Assembly (NCBI GenBank): GCA_018623305.1
Contig: JAAZVR010000054.1
Span: 1-7,084 of the forward strand
DNA length: 7,084 nt
Source of the DNA: Thiotrichales bacterium
GTDB lineage: Bacteria; Pseudomonadota; Gammaproteobacteria; JAAZVR01
Direction of reading: 5' to 3'
The notes beneath the pieces were generated by a model that ran no database searches, had not been told where the DNA came from, and saw only the letters and a program-made list of their open reading frames with translations. This document shows positions 1 through 5,870 of this stretch, one piece after another; within the stretch, counting starts at the first letter, position 1; every line of letters starts with the position of its first letter. The position numbers and the translations under genes were made by a program.

Positions 1-562
1 CTTCTGTACAGGGTCTTCCATCATGCCACAGAAGAAAAACCCAGATGTGCCTGAATTGGTGCGCGGTAAATCGGGTCGTGTGTATGGTCATTTGATGAGT
101 TTGCTGACTTTGATGAAATCTCAGCCGTTGGCCTACAACAAAGACAACCAAGAAGACAAAGAGCCGTTGTTTGATACCGTGGATACTCTGAAAGGTTCAT
201 TGAAAGTCTTTGCCGATATGGTGCCGACGATTATGGCGAAGCGCGACAATATGGAACGTGCGGCGATTATGGGTTTCTCAACGGCAACCGATTTGGCGGA
301 TTACTTGGTTCGCAAAGGTGTGGCTTTCCGAGATTCACATGAAATCGTGGGTAAATCAGTCGGTTACGGCGTGCAAACGGGTAAAGATTTGGGTGAAATG
401 ACGTTGGAAGAATTGCAGCAATTCTCGGATGTCATCGAACAAGACGTGTTTGATGTATTGACCTTGCAAGGTTCGGTGTCTGCGCGCGATCATATCGGCG
501 GGACAGCTCCAAACCAAGTACGCGAGGCGATTAAACGTGCGCGTGCGGAGTTATCCGCATGA
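1..562 (+). CDS. argH: Argininosuccinate lyase, C-terminal part (5' end outside window)
   Basis: The enzyme splits argininosuccinate into arginine and fumarate, the last step of arginine synthesis, as a cytoplasmic homotetramer. The reading frame is open from base 2, with no start codon in the window. The first residues, TGSSIMPQKKNPD, are the signature loop of the fumarase/aspartase superfamily; in known ASLs a serine of this GSS loop is the catalytic acid/base. The ATG at 23 lies inside that signature and is not the gene start. Downstream, YNKDNQEDKEPLFD and the C-terminal GTAPNQVREAIKRAR are typical of ArgH. About 186 of the usual roughly 460 residues are present, so about 60% of the gene lies to the left. 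The last four bases (ATGA, 559-562) overlap the start of the next gene, implying one operon. No frameshift or missing motif is seen in the visible part. Identification is secure. Confidence 0.97.
   Translation, partial: FCTGSSIMPQKKNPDVPELVRGKSGRVYGHLMSLLTLMKSQPLAYNKDNQEDKEPLFDTVDTLKGSLKVFADMVPTIMAKRDNMERAAIMGFSTATDLADYLVRKGVAFRDSHEIVGKSVGYGVQTGKDLGEMTLEELQQFSDVIEQDVFDVLTLQGSVSARDHIGGTAPNQVREAIKRARAELSA
545..558 (+). promoter_or_regulatory. Hairpin enclosing the ribosome binding site at the argH/downstream gene overlap
   Basis: GCGGA (545-549) pairs perfectly with TCCGC (554-558) around a GTTA loop, ending one base before the ATG at 559. The only Shine-Dalgarno-like bases for that ATG, GGAG at 547-550, lie in the 5' arm and first loop base. 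Because argH codons run through the hairpin, ribosomes finishing argH would melt it. This is the expected arrangement for translational coupling. The pairing is seen; the regulatory effect is inferred, and a 5-bp stem could arise by chance. Confidence 0.4.
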
Positions 563-1296
563 TTCACATCACGCCTGAAAACAGCCCTTGGAATGCAGAA
601 TTCATTCAGACGTATTTGCCGTCTGAGTGGTTGAACGCATTGCCTGAGTTGACAATGGATTACATTGATTTGATGGCGGATGAGGCAAAATGGACGGAGG
701 CCTTTGAGTCGCCGTACTATTTTGCTTCGGTGGATTCATTGTTTGAGTTTTACCCTGTGTGTGTGAAGCCGATTATTCAGCGCGCGGATGGTAATAATCC
801 GTATGACATCAAGGTTAAAGAAGACACGATTTTCAATCTACGTTTCTTTGGCTATTTGCGTTCGCCGGGTTATACGGCGGAATGGCGTCAGTTTTCTTTG
901 AGTGAGATTTTCTTAAACCGTTTTATTGTGTTGGCGAAAAATCCATTCCAGAAAACGGCAGATGTTTGGCGCAAGCACGTGGAAACAAAAGGTGAGTTTT
1001 CTCAGTTTGGCGAAGAAGATTTCTTGCCGACCTATCCTGCGACGACCATCGAGCAACGTTTTTTGGGTGATGCCTATTTAGATTTCGATCACTTGAAAAA
1101 AATTCGTGGCTTTTGGTTCTTTTGCCAACGTCGTTATGAGTTGTATTTCCGCACGCTGTCCCAAATGGAAGAACGTACAGGCGAGCAACATCCTGAGTTG
1201 CAAAGCATTGTCGATTATCTGAAATTGCATGAATCAGAATACACGCCTGATGAACCGCAAGACGAAGAAAAAATCGCCATGTGTGAGGTGGAGTAA
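559..1296 (+). CDS. Conserved-looking hypothetical protein in the argH operon
   Basis: This gene of 245 codons is not a family I recognise. The ATG overlaps the argH stop as ATGA, with GGAG 8 bases upstream, so the start is well supported. The product looks cytoplasmic: no signal peptide, no membrane span, and no nucleotide-binding or metal-binding signature. It is rich in aromatic residues (for example NLRFFGYLRSPGY near residue 95 and GFWFFCQRRYELYF near residue 190). It is acidic overall and ends in a charged, probably disordered tail rich in E and D from about residue 225. The middle and C-terminal parts read as mostly helical, which suggests a small globular helical protein. Codon use resembles argH and the base composition is not foreign. 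Co-translation with argH hints at a job near arginine synthesis, but simple operon hitch-hiking is equally possible. I assign no function. Confidence 0.85.
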   Translation: MIHITPENSPWNAEFIQTYLPSEWLNALPELTMDYIDLMADEAKWTEAFESPYYFASVDSLFEFYPVCVKPIIQRADGNNPYDIKVKEDTIFNLRFFGYLRSPGYTAEWRQFSLSEIFLNRFIVLAKNPFQKTADVWRKHVETKGEFSQFGEEDFLPTYPATTIEQRFLGDAYLDFDHLKKIRGFWFFCQRRYELYFRTLSQMEERTGEQHPELQSIVDYLKLHESEYTPDEPQDEEKIAMCEVE

Positions 1297-1310
1297 TTCC
1301 ACCTTTTTTA
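1286..1310 (+). terminator. Rho-independent terminator wrapped around the stop codon at 1294-1296
   Basis: AGGTGGA (1286-1292) pairs perfectly with TCCACCT (1298-1304) around a GTAAT loop, followed at once by a run of Ts to 1309. The stop codon TAA (1294-1296) sits in the loop, so the last codons of the upstream gene form the 5' arm. It closes the argH transcription unit and separates it from the rimK-type gene. Confidence 0.8.
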
Positions 1311-1433
1311 TCTAAAACATCCCTCAAATATCTTTTCCTCATTCATTAATATTTTTTAATCTAAATCCTAATTTGAAGACTCAATAATCGAGTACTATTC
1401 GCTTATTAACCTGCTTGTTTTGAGGATCGGTAT

Positions 1434-2837
1434 ATGAGCAATTTAGACGATATGACAATGATTGGCACTGAAGAATGGTGCTCTTTTCCCTCTTTAGGTA
1501 TTCCTGCGATTCACGCACGCGTGGATTCGGGCGCTGCGACTTCTTCAATTCATGCAGAGCATATTCAGGCTTTCATTCGTGACGGCCAACCGTGGGTAAG
1601 TTTTGAAGTGCACCCGCTGCGCAACAAACGTTCAACCACCGTTCGCTGTGAAGCGCCGGTTTACGACAAACGTTTGGTGAAAAGCTCTAACGGCAGCACT
1701 GAGCGTCGTTATGTGATTCGAGTGCCTTTAGAAATGGGCTCACATCATTACGACATCGAGTTGACGCTGACCAACCGCGCTGGCATGAGCTACCGTATGC
1801 TTTTGGGGCGAGAGGCGATGCAAGAGCGTTTCTTGGTCAACCCTGGCGTTGAAAACGCGATGGGTGAATACACGCGTGAAGAATTGGAAGACATTTACGG
1901 TTTTAAAGCACGCAAGAAAACGGGCTTGAAAATCGGCCTGTTAGCCAGCAACCCTGATTTGTACTCGAACCAGCGCATTATGGAAGCGGGTCGCGCAGCA
2001 GGCCATGAAATGGTGTTTTTGAACATCAAACATTGTTATATGAAAATGGACGCTGAAAACCCAGAAGTGCATTACCGTGGCGGTCGAATCTTGAGCGATT
2101 TTGATGCGATTATTCCGCGCATTCGTCCAAGTATGACTTTCTACGGCTGTGCGTTGGTGCGCCACTTTGAGAGTATCAAATCGTATGCGCTGAATGGTTC
2201 GGAAGCGATTACTCAATCGCGTGATAAGTTGTTCTCTTTGCAGTTGTTGCAACAAAACGGCTTGGATATTCCAACGACAGGTTTTGCTAATTCGCCAATC
2301 GACACCAATGATTTGATTGAAATGGTCAACGGTGCGCCTTTGATTGTGAAACTACTGGAAGGTACTCAAGGTCGCGGTGTGGTTTTGGCGGAAACGAAGA
2401 AAGCTGCGGAGTCGGTGATTAATGCGTTTAAGGCCTTAAATGCGAATCTTTTGGTGCAAGAATTCATTAAAGAAGCCGATGGTAAAGATTTACGTTGTTT
2501 TGTGATTCGTAACAAAGTTGTAGCGTCTATGATGCGCTCAGCAGCGCCGGGTGAATTCCGTGCGAATATTCACCAAGGCGGTTCAGCGTCGATTGTGAAG
2601 ATTACACCTGAAGAACGTCGTTTGGCGATTCAAGCGGCAAAAACAATGGGATTGGATGTTGCGGGTGTGGATATTATCCGCTCGAAAAAAGGCCCTCTAT
2701 TGCTTGAGATCAACTCATCACCGGGTTTGGAGGGCATTGAGAATGCCACGCAAAAAGACATTGCGGGTATGATGATTAATGCGATTGAGAAGAAACTTCG
2801 TTTTAACCGCGCAGCGATGGAAACGACAGCTGAGTAA
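1434..2837 (+). CDS. rimK: Fusion of RimB-like retropepsin domain and RimK ribosomal protein S6 glutamate ligase
   Basis: The product has 467 residues, against about 300 for ordinary RimK. Residues 7-155 form a retropepsin-like domain of the type often called 'ATP-dependent zinc protease' (DUF785/RimB): DSGAATSS at 31-38 is the aspartic-protease-like DSGA motif and MLLGREAM at 122-129 the matching LGR segment. Residues 165-455 are a full RimK ATP-grasp ligase: DFDAIIPRI (222-230), KLLEGTQGRGVVLAE (306-320), VQEFIKE (341-347) and LEINSSPGLEG (424-434), the last carrying Mg/ATP-binding E425 and N427. RimK adds glutamates to the C terminus of ribosomal protein S6. RimB of Pseudomonas is, as I recall, a separate protease reported to trim those tails. 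The ATG has TGAGGA at 1421-1426. No convincing promoter is seen in the 137-base gap; TACTAT (1393-1398) is a weak -10. It is transcribed alone, with terminators on both sides. Family assignment is secure; antagonistic activity of the two halves is inferred. Confidence 0.93.
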   Translation: MSNLDDMTMIGTEEWCSFPSLGIPAIHARVDSGAATSSIHAEHIQAFIRDGQPWVSFEVHPLRNKRSTTVRCEAPVYDKRLVKSSNGSTERRYVIRVPLEMGSHHYDIELTLTNRAGMSYRMLLGREAMQERFLVNPGVENAMGEYTREELEDIYGFKARKKTGLKIGLLASNPDLYSNQRIMEAGRAAGHEMVFLNIKHCYMKMDAENPEVHYRGGRILSDFDAIIPRIRPSMTFYGCALVRHFESIKSYALNGSEAITQSRDKLFSLQLLQQNGLDIPTTGFANSPIDTNDLIEMVNGAPLIVKLLEGTQGRGVVLAETKKAAESVINAFKALNANLLVQEFIKEADGKDLRCFVIRNKVVASMMRSAAPGEFRANIHQGGSASIVKITPEERRLAIQAAKTMGLDVAGVDIIRSKKGPLLLEINSSPGLEGIENATQKDIAGMMINAIEKKLRFNRAAMETTAE

Positions 2838-2858
2838 TCTTCCAAAGATTCATGCGAT

Positions 2859-2884
2859 AAAAAAGCACCCTAGGGTGCTTTTTT
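2859..2884. terminator. Bidirectional terminator between convergent genes
   Basis: This is a perfect 26-base palindrome: six As, GCACC, CTAG loop, GGTGC, six Ts. It gives an 11-bp stem with a U-run on either strand. It lies 21 bases after the rimK-type stop and 5 bases beyond the stop of the minus-strand membrane protein gene, so one sequence ends transcription from both sides. Confidence 0.9.
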
Positions 2885-2889
2885 AGTTT

Positions 2890-3621
2890 TTAGGCTTCGG
2901 TCACTTTCGGTTTATACAGCCACATTTGGTAGAGTGAGCTGAAAATCATCACGGTTGAAGCCAGGGAATATCCAAGCCCTCCAATAATGGTCAGCCATGC
3001 AAAACCTGGACTCATTTTAGTCAACCACCACGACAGGATATCTAAAATCAAAAACGCGAAGGGTGTGAAGATGAGCATCGCTTGAACCCAAGGTTTAAAA
3101 CCGACGGCAAACGAGAAAATCAATCCCACGAACATAAAGATAAACGCGATACCGAACAAGTGAATGTGCGACACGCGCGTTAAGCTTTCCACACTCACGC
3201 CTTCGTCAATCTTGGCGGTTTCTTGCACCGCTTTGTATTCTGTGAAATCTGGAATCCCCGGAATGGTGCTGTGACACATCACGCAATGCTGCTGAAAATG
3301 CTGTTTAAATTTAGGTTCCCACTCGGCTTCGGGTGCGCCTAAACGCGCCCATTGAATCATTTCTCGACGCACTTCTTCAGGCGCTTTATCTTTCATCGAG
3401 CCGTCCAGCTTGGCTTCTAATTGGGTTCCATCGGCCTTGCCGTGATAGCTGTACACAATATCATCCACAGATAGACCGAGTTTGCCATCGGCCATGCCAT
3501 GCGTGAACATAATCTGTGCGCCTGCCATTAAAAGGCCTAAACCCACGACCAATAAATACCCCGTAAACAAAGCCTTAAAAGGCAATGATAAATGCGGTAG
3601 TGTCCATTTATGAGTATTCAT
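2890..3621 (-). CDS. Inner-membrane protein with four helices and one CXXCH heme site
   Basis: I chose the ATG at 3621 (243 residues). It overlaps the upstream stop as TAATG and has GGGG about 6 bases upstream, while the in-frame ATG at 3636 has no ribosome binding site. Helix 1 spans about residues 17-38. A long loop (39-151) contains CVMCH (C113, C116, H117), the covalent heme c motif. Helices 2-4 lie at about 152-174, 178-200 and 206-231. Positive residues (K6, K16, K176, K238) place both ends in the cytoplasm and the CXXCH loop in the periplasm, as heme c attachment requires. H152 and H154 at the mouth of helix 2 are possible extra ligands. It probably acts in electron transfer or redox sensing, but I do not recognise a named family. 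It is the second gene of an operon with the esterase. The coding call is firm, the heme inferred from one motif. Confidence 0.88.
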   Translation of the reverse strand: MNTHKWTLPHLSLPFKALFTGYLLVVGLGLLMAGAQIMFTHGMADGKLGLSVDDIVYSYHGKADGTQLEAKLDGSMKDKAPEEVRREMIQWARLGAPEAEWEPKFKQHFQQHCVMCHSTIPGIPDFTEYKAVQETAKIDEGVSVESLTRVSHIHLFGIAFIFMFVGLIFSFAVGFKPWVQAMLIFTPFAFLILDILSWWLTKMSPGFAWLTIIGGLGYSLASTVMIFSSLYQMWLYKPKVTEA

Positions 3622-4268
3622 TAAAGCCCCAGCCATTGGTTTAAATGGTTAGACAATTCATCGAGTTCTTCCATACAGACTTGGTGCGCCATTGGGTAAG
3701 ACTCAAATGCCACTTTGATTTCAGCTGTACGCATTGCGCTCGCACTGCGTTGAGCTAAATCCAGAGGAATCACATCATCGACTTCGCCGTGTGCCATAAA
3801 GACAGGCGTTTGCATTGATTGAACACGTTCAAAGTCAGGTAGATAAGTCGAGAGCGCCAAAACACCGCCCAATGTTTTATCGTGCGCCATCGCCGTTTCC
3901 AGTGCAATCACGCCTCCTTGAGAGAAGCCTGCCAAAATAATCTTTGAAGCATCCAACCCATCATCTTCTTCGGCTTGAATCAGCGCATTCAAAGTCCGAA
4001 CAGATTGCTCAATGCCCGCGATATCGGGCGTGCGCGCAATTTCCATCGAAGTAATGTCATACCAGCCACGCATCGGCATACCATTGTTGACAGTAATCGG
4101 GCGAATCGGCGCATGCGGAAACACAAATTTAATGCCCGCATCTTCGGGGATTTTCAATTCGGGAATGACCTGAACGAAATCACTTCCGTCCGCACCCAAA
4201 CCGTGCAACCAAATAACCGTGGCACGGTGTTCGCCCGTCGGACGCAAGATAATCGGATAATCTGACAT
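3621..4268 (-). CDS. Carboxylesterase/phospholipase-type alpha/beta hydrolase
   Basis: The 215-residue product matches the usual length of the abhydrolase_2 family (bacterial carboxylesterase II, lysophospholipase/acyl-protein thioesterase type), cytoplasmic enzymes hydrolysing short acyl esters. Seen in order: VIWLHGLGADGSDF (18-31) forms the oxyanion-hole loop; PHAPIRPITVNNGMPMRGWYD (from 51) is a conserved family segment; GFSQGG (114-119) is the nucleophile elbow with S116; HGEVDDVIP (160-168) supplies catalytic D164; and MAHQV supplies H195. The triad is complete. There is no signal peptide. The start has TGAGG 5 bases upstream (4274-4278). The downstream membrane protein gene begins within its stop codon, so the two are co-translated, although no joint function is obvious. 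The physiological substrate cannot be told from sequence. The start codon overlaps the -35 box of the divergent lptM promoter. Confidence 0.93.
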   Translation of the reverse strand: MSDYPIILRPTGEHRATVIWLHGLGADGSDFVQVIPELKIPEDAGIKFVFPHAPIRPITVNNGMPMRGWYDITSMEIARTPDIAGIEQSVRTLNALIQAEEDDGLDASKIILAGFSQGGVIALETAMAHDKTLGGVLALSTYLPDFERVQSMQTPVFMAHGEVDDVIPLDLAQRSASAMRTAEIKVAFESYPMAHQVCMEELDELSNHLNQWLGL

Positions 4269-4290
4269 GAAAGCCTCAATCGGTTAGAAT
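4262..4290 (+). promoter_or_regulatory. Sigma-70 promoter for lptM-lysA
   Basis: CTGACA (4262-4267) and TAGAAT (4285-4290), each five of six to consensus, are separated by exactly 17 bases. Transcription would start near 4297, leaving a leader of about 30 bases before the lptM ATG. The -35 box covers the start codon of the divergent esterase gene (4266-4268), so polymerase here could interfere with that gene's own initiation. Confidence 0.65.
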
Positions 4291-4326
4291 TTCAGAAATT
4301 TTAACCCTTTCAATAGGATAGATGGT

Positions 4327-4473
4327 ATGTGTTGGGTGCAAAAACTTTGGATTGGCTTGGTTGTGGCGTTTGGCATCATGGCGATGCTCGGTGCATTGAG
4401 CGGTTGCGGCAAGAAAAGCGCCCTGACACTCCCTGATACTCAAATTGAACAGTCGGAATCTCAAAAATCATGA
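4327..4473 (+). CDS. lptM: Small lipoprotein LptM (YifL-type), LPS translocon maturation factor
   Basis: This 48-residue gene is easily missed because of its size. The ATG at 4327 has AGGA at 4315-4318, 8 bases upstream. The product begins MCWVQKLWIGLVVAFG, a short positively charged start followed by a hydrophobic stretch. A lipobox LSGC at 24-27 then predicts cleavage before C27 and lipid attachment. After the cysteine, GKKSALTLP resembles the conserved CGxKGPLxxP start of mature LptM. In Enterobacteria LptM (YifL) is an outer-membrane lipoprotein that helps oxidative maturation of the LptDE translocon, and its gene commonly sits just upstream of lysA, exactly as here. It overlaps lysA by ATGA (4470-4473), so the two are co-translated. 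The mature part is only 22 residues. Lipoprotein identity is strong; the name rests on motif plus position. Confidence 0.85.
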   Translation: MCWVQKLWIGLVVAFGIMAMLGALSGCGKKSALTLPDTQIEQSESQKS

Positions 4474-5720
4474 ATGCTTTTACTTATAAAAATGGCACTT
4501 TGCACGCTGAAAACGTCAGCGTATCTGAACTGGCTGACCAATACGGTACGCCTTTATTTGTCTACTCTCGCGCTTATTTGGAGAACCGCTGGAAGGCCTT
4601 TGATGAGGCCTTTGGCGAACACCCTCATTTGATTTGCTATGCGGTGAAAACCAACTCCAATATTGCCGTTTTGAATGTACTGGCAAAACTGGGTGCGGGT
4701 TTTGATATCGTGTCCGTCGGTGAATTGGAACGGGTCTTGGCTGCAGGTGGCAACCCTTCTAAAGTCGTTTTTTCAGGGGTTGCAAAAACCGAAGTAGAAA
4801 TCGAACGCGCTTTAGAGGTGGGTATTCATTGTTTTAATGTGGAATCGGTTGCAGAGTTAGATCGTATTCAAACTGTGGCTGAACGCGTGGGTAAACAAGC
4901 GCCGATTTCATTGCGCGTGAATCCTGATGTCGATGCCAAAACGCACCCGTATATTTCCACAGGCCTTAAAGAAAATAAATTCGGTATCGACATTGCCATT
5001 GCACCTGAAGTTTATGCAAAGGCTCAAGCGATGCCAAATATCGACATTAAAGGCGTGGATTGCCACATTGGCTCTCAGTTAACAGAAATCCAACCATTCG
5101 TGGATGCTTTAGATCGCGTTTTAGCGCTCGTTGATGAACTTGAAGGCTTAGGCATTACTTTGTCTCACATGGACTTAGGCGGCGGCCTAGGCATTGATTA
5201 CAACGGTGATAACCCACCAGAGATTGCTGATTACATTGCCGCTTTAAAGAACAAACTTTCAGATCGTCCACAAACGATTATTTTGGAGCCTGGTCGCGCA
5301 ATTGCAGGCAATGCAGGCATCTTAGTGTCGAAAGTTGAATTCTTAAAAAACAATGACGAAAAGCATTTTGCGATTATCGATGCAGCCATGAATGATTTGA
5401 TTCGCCCCGCTTTGTATAACGCATGGCAGAACATTATGACCGTTGAAGAGAAGCCTGAGGGCGTTTCAGCATCGTTTGATTTAGTCGGTCCTGTCTGTGA
5501 AACAGGTGATTTCTTGGGTAAAGAAAGGGAGCTCACGTTGAGTCCTGGCGACTACATTTCTGTCATGTCATCAGGTGCTTATGGCTTCACAATGAGCTCG
5601 AATTACAACTCACGTCCGCGTGCCGCTGAAATCATGGTCGATGGCGACCAAGTTCATGTCATTCGACAGCGCGAAACGATTGAGTCGTTGTTTGCAAATG
5701 AATCCCTTATTTCTGATTGA
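4470..5720 (+). CDS. lysA: Diaminopimelate decarboxylase
   Basis: This PLP enzyme decarboxylates meso-diaminopimelate to L-lysine, the last step of lysine synthesis, in the cytoplasm as a dimer. At 416 residues it has the normal length. Key elements are all present: CYAVKTNSN with the PLP Schiff-base lysine K60; the HIGSQL segment (H199) packing on the cofactor; the phosphate-binding GGGLGI (237-242); EPGRAI (273-278), which binds PLP phosphate and substrate; GPVCETGDF (340-348) with C343 and E344 donated across the dimer interface; and SSGAYGFTMSSNYNSRPR (367-384) with Y371. The start overlaps the lptM stop as ATGA, so expression follows the lptM promoter. There is no LysR-type regulator gene divergent from it, unlike E. 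coli. A strong hairpin terminator follows within 3 bases of the stop. Identification is secure. Confidence 0.97.
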   Translation: MNAFTYKNGTLHAENVSVSELADQYGTPLFVYSRAYLENRWKAFDEAFGEHPHLICYAVKTNSNIAVLNVLAKLGAGFDIVSVGELERVLAAGGNPSKVVFSGVAKTEVEIERALEVGIHCFNVESVAELDRIQTVAERVGKQAPISLRVNPDVDAKTHPYISTGLKENKFGIDIAIAPEVYAKAQAMPNIDIKGVDCHIGSQLTEIQPFVDALDRVLALVDELEGLGITLSHMDLGGGLGIDYNGDNPPEIADYIAALKNKLSDRPQTIILEPGRAIAGNAGILVSKVEFLKNNDEKHFAIIDAAMNDLIRPALYNAWQNIMTVEEKPEGVSASFDLVGPVCETGDFLGKERELTLSPGDYISVMSSGAYGFTMSSNYNSRPRAAEIMVDGDQVHVIRQRETIESLFANESLISD

Positions 5721-5722
5721 TT

Positions 5723-5785
5723 AAAAGTCCCCTACAAAAAGACCGGGCTTGTCGTACGACCGGCCCGGCAATCAGGGGATTTTTT
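5723..5785. terminator. Compound terminator after lysA, usable from both strands
   Basis: An outer stem pairs 5723-5733 with 5774-5784 (TCCCCT with AGGGGA plus an A/T extension and one G-T pair), followed by the Ts that end at 5785: a terminator for lysA on the plus strand. Nested inside is CCGGGC (5743-5748) with GCCCGG (5763-5768), enclosing GTCGTACGAC. Read on the minus strand, the inner hairpin is followed by a U-run from 5740 to 5736, so it can also stop leftward transcription. Confidence 0.8.
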
Positions 5786-5827
5786 AATACAAATAAAGGG
5801 ATTAATCTCTTTTCGCATCTAGTGTTC
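5736..5827 (-). ncRNA. Candidate small RNA from the sigma-54 promoter to the leftward terminator
   Basis: If the sigma-54 match works, the transcript would start near 5827 and end in the U-run at 5740-5736 after the CCGGGC/GCCCGG hairpin, about 92 nt long. Its 5' part could form a short stem (TAATCYCTTT-like palindrome, 5795-5812) and its 3' part is a GC-rich terminator hairpin, a plan typical of bacterial small RNAs. It ends 16 bases short of the lysA 3' end, so it would be antisense to the lysA trailer. No known RNA family is recognised. The unit is inferred from promoter and terminator alone. Confidence 0.3.
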
Positions 5828-5838
5828 AATTAGATGAT

Positions 5839-5855
5839 TGCACCCTCCGTGCCAA
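5839..5855 (-). promoter_or_regulatory. Putative sigma-54 (RpoN) promoter facing the lysA terminator
   Basis: The minus strand reads TTGGCACG-GAGG-GTGCA, against the consensus TGGCACG-N4-TTGCA, with one mismatch. The invariant GG (5853-5852) and GC (5841-5840) are exactly 10 bases apart. The predicted start is near 5827. No protein gene lies downstream on that strand, only the compound hairpin ending at 5736. No NtrC-type enhancer site was found in the gap. It is a sequence match only. Confidence 0.45.
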
Positions 5856-5870
5856 AAATTATACTTCTTT

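Noticed and set aside
923..1342. Long minus-strand open frames antisense to real genes (also at 1941-2255, 3975-4265, 5231-5536 and 6725-7063)
   Set aside because: Each lies opposite or inside a well-supported gene, shows no recognisable protein motif and has no convincing ribosome binding site. All are shadows.
3622..3636. Longer start (ATG at 3636, MAGALMNTH) for the CXXCH membrane protein
   Set aside because: No ribosome binding site precedes it, while the ATG at 3621 has GGGG upstream and the common TAATG overlap.
4284..4313. Minus-strand promoter for the esterase operon (TTGAAA at 4313-4308, or TAAAAT at 4303-4298)
   Set aside because: TTGAAA has no good -10 at 16-18 bases, and TAAAAT has no -35 match. 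A promoter must exist near here, but I cannot place it.
5795..5812. Near-perfect 18-base palindrome centred on GATTAATC as an operator
   Set aside because: It is A/T-rich with one mismatched pair, not placed at a promoter of a gene, and could arise by chance. Kept only as possible small RNA structure.
5838..5865. Plus-strand sigma-70 promoter TTGCAC-16-TATACT
   Set aside because: The -35 matches only three of six, and the TTGCAC is the complement of part of the sigma-54 match. No gene follows.
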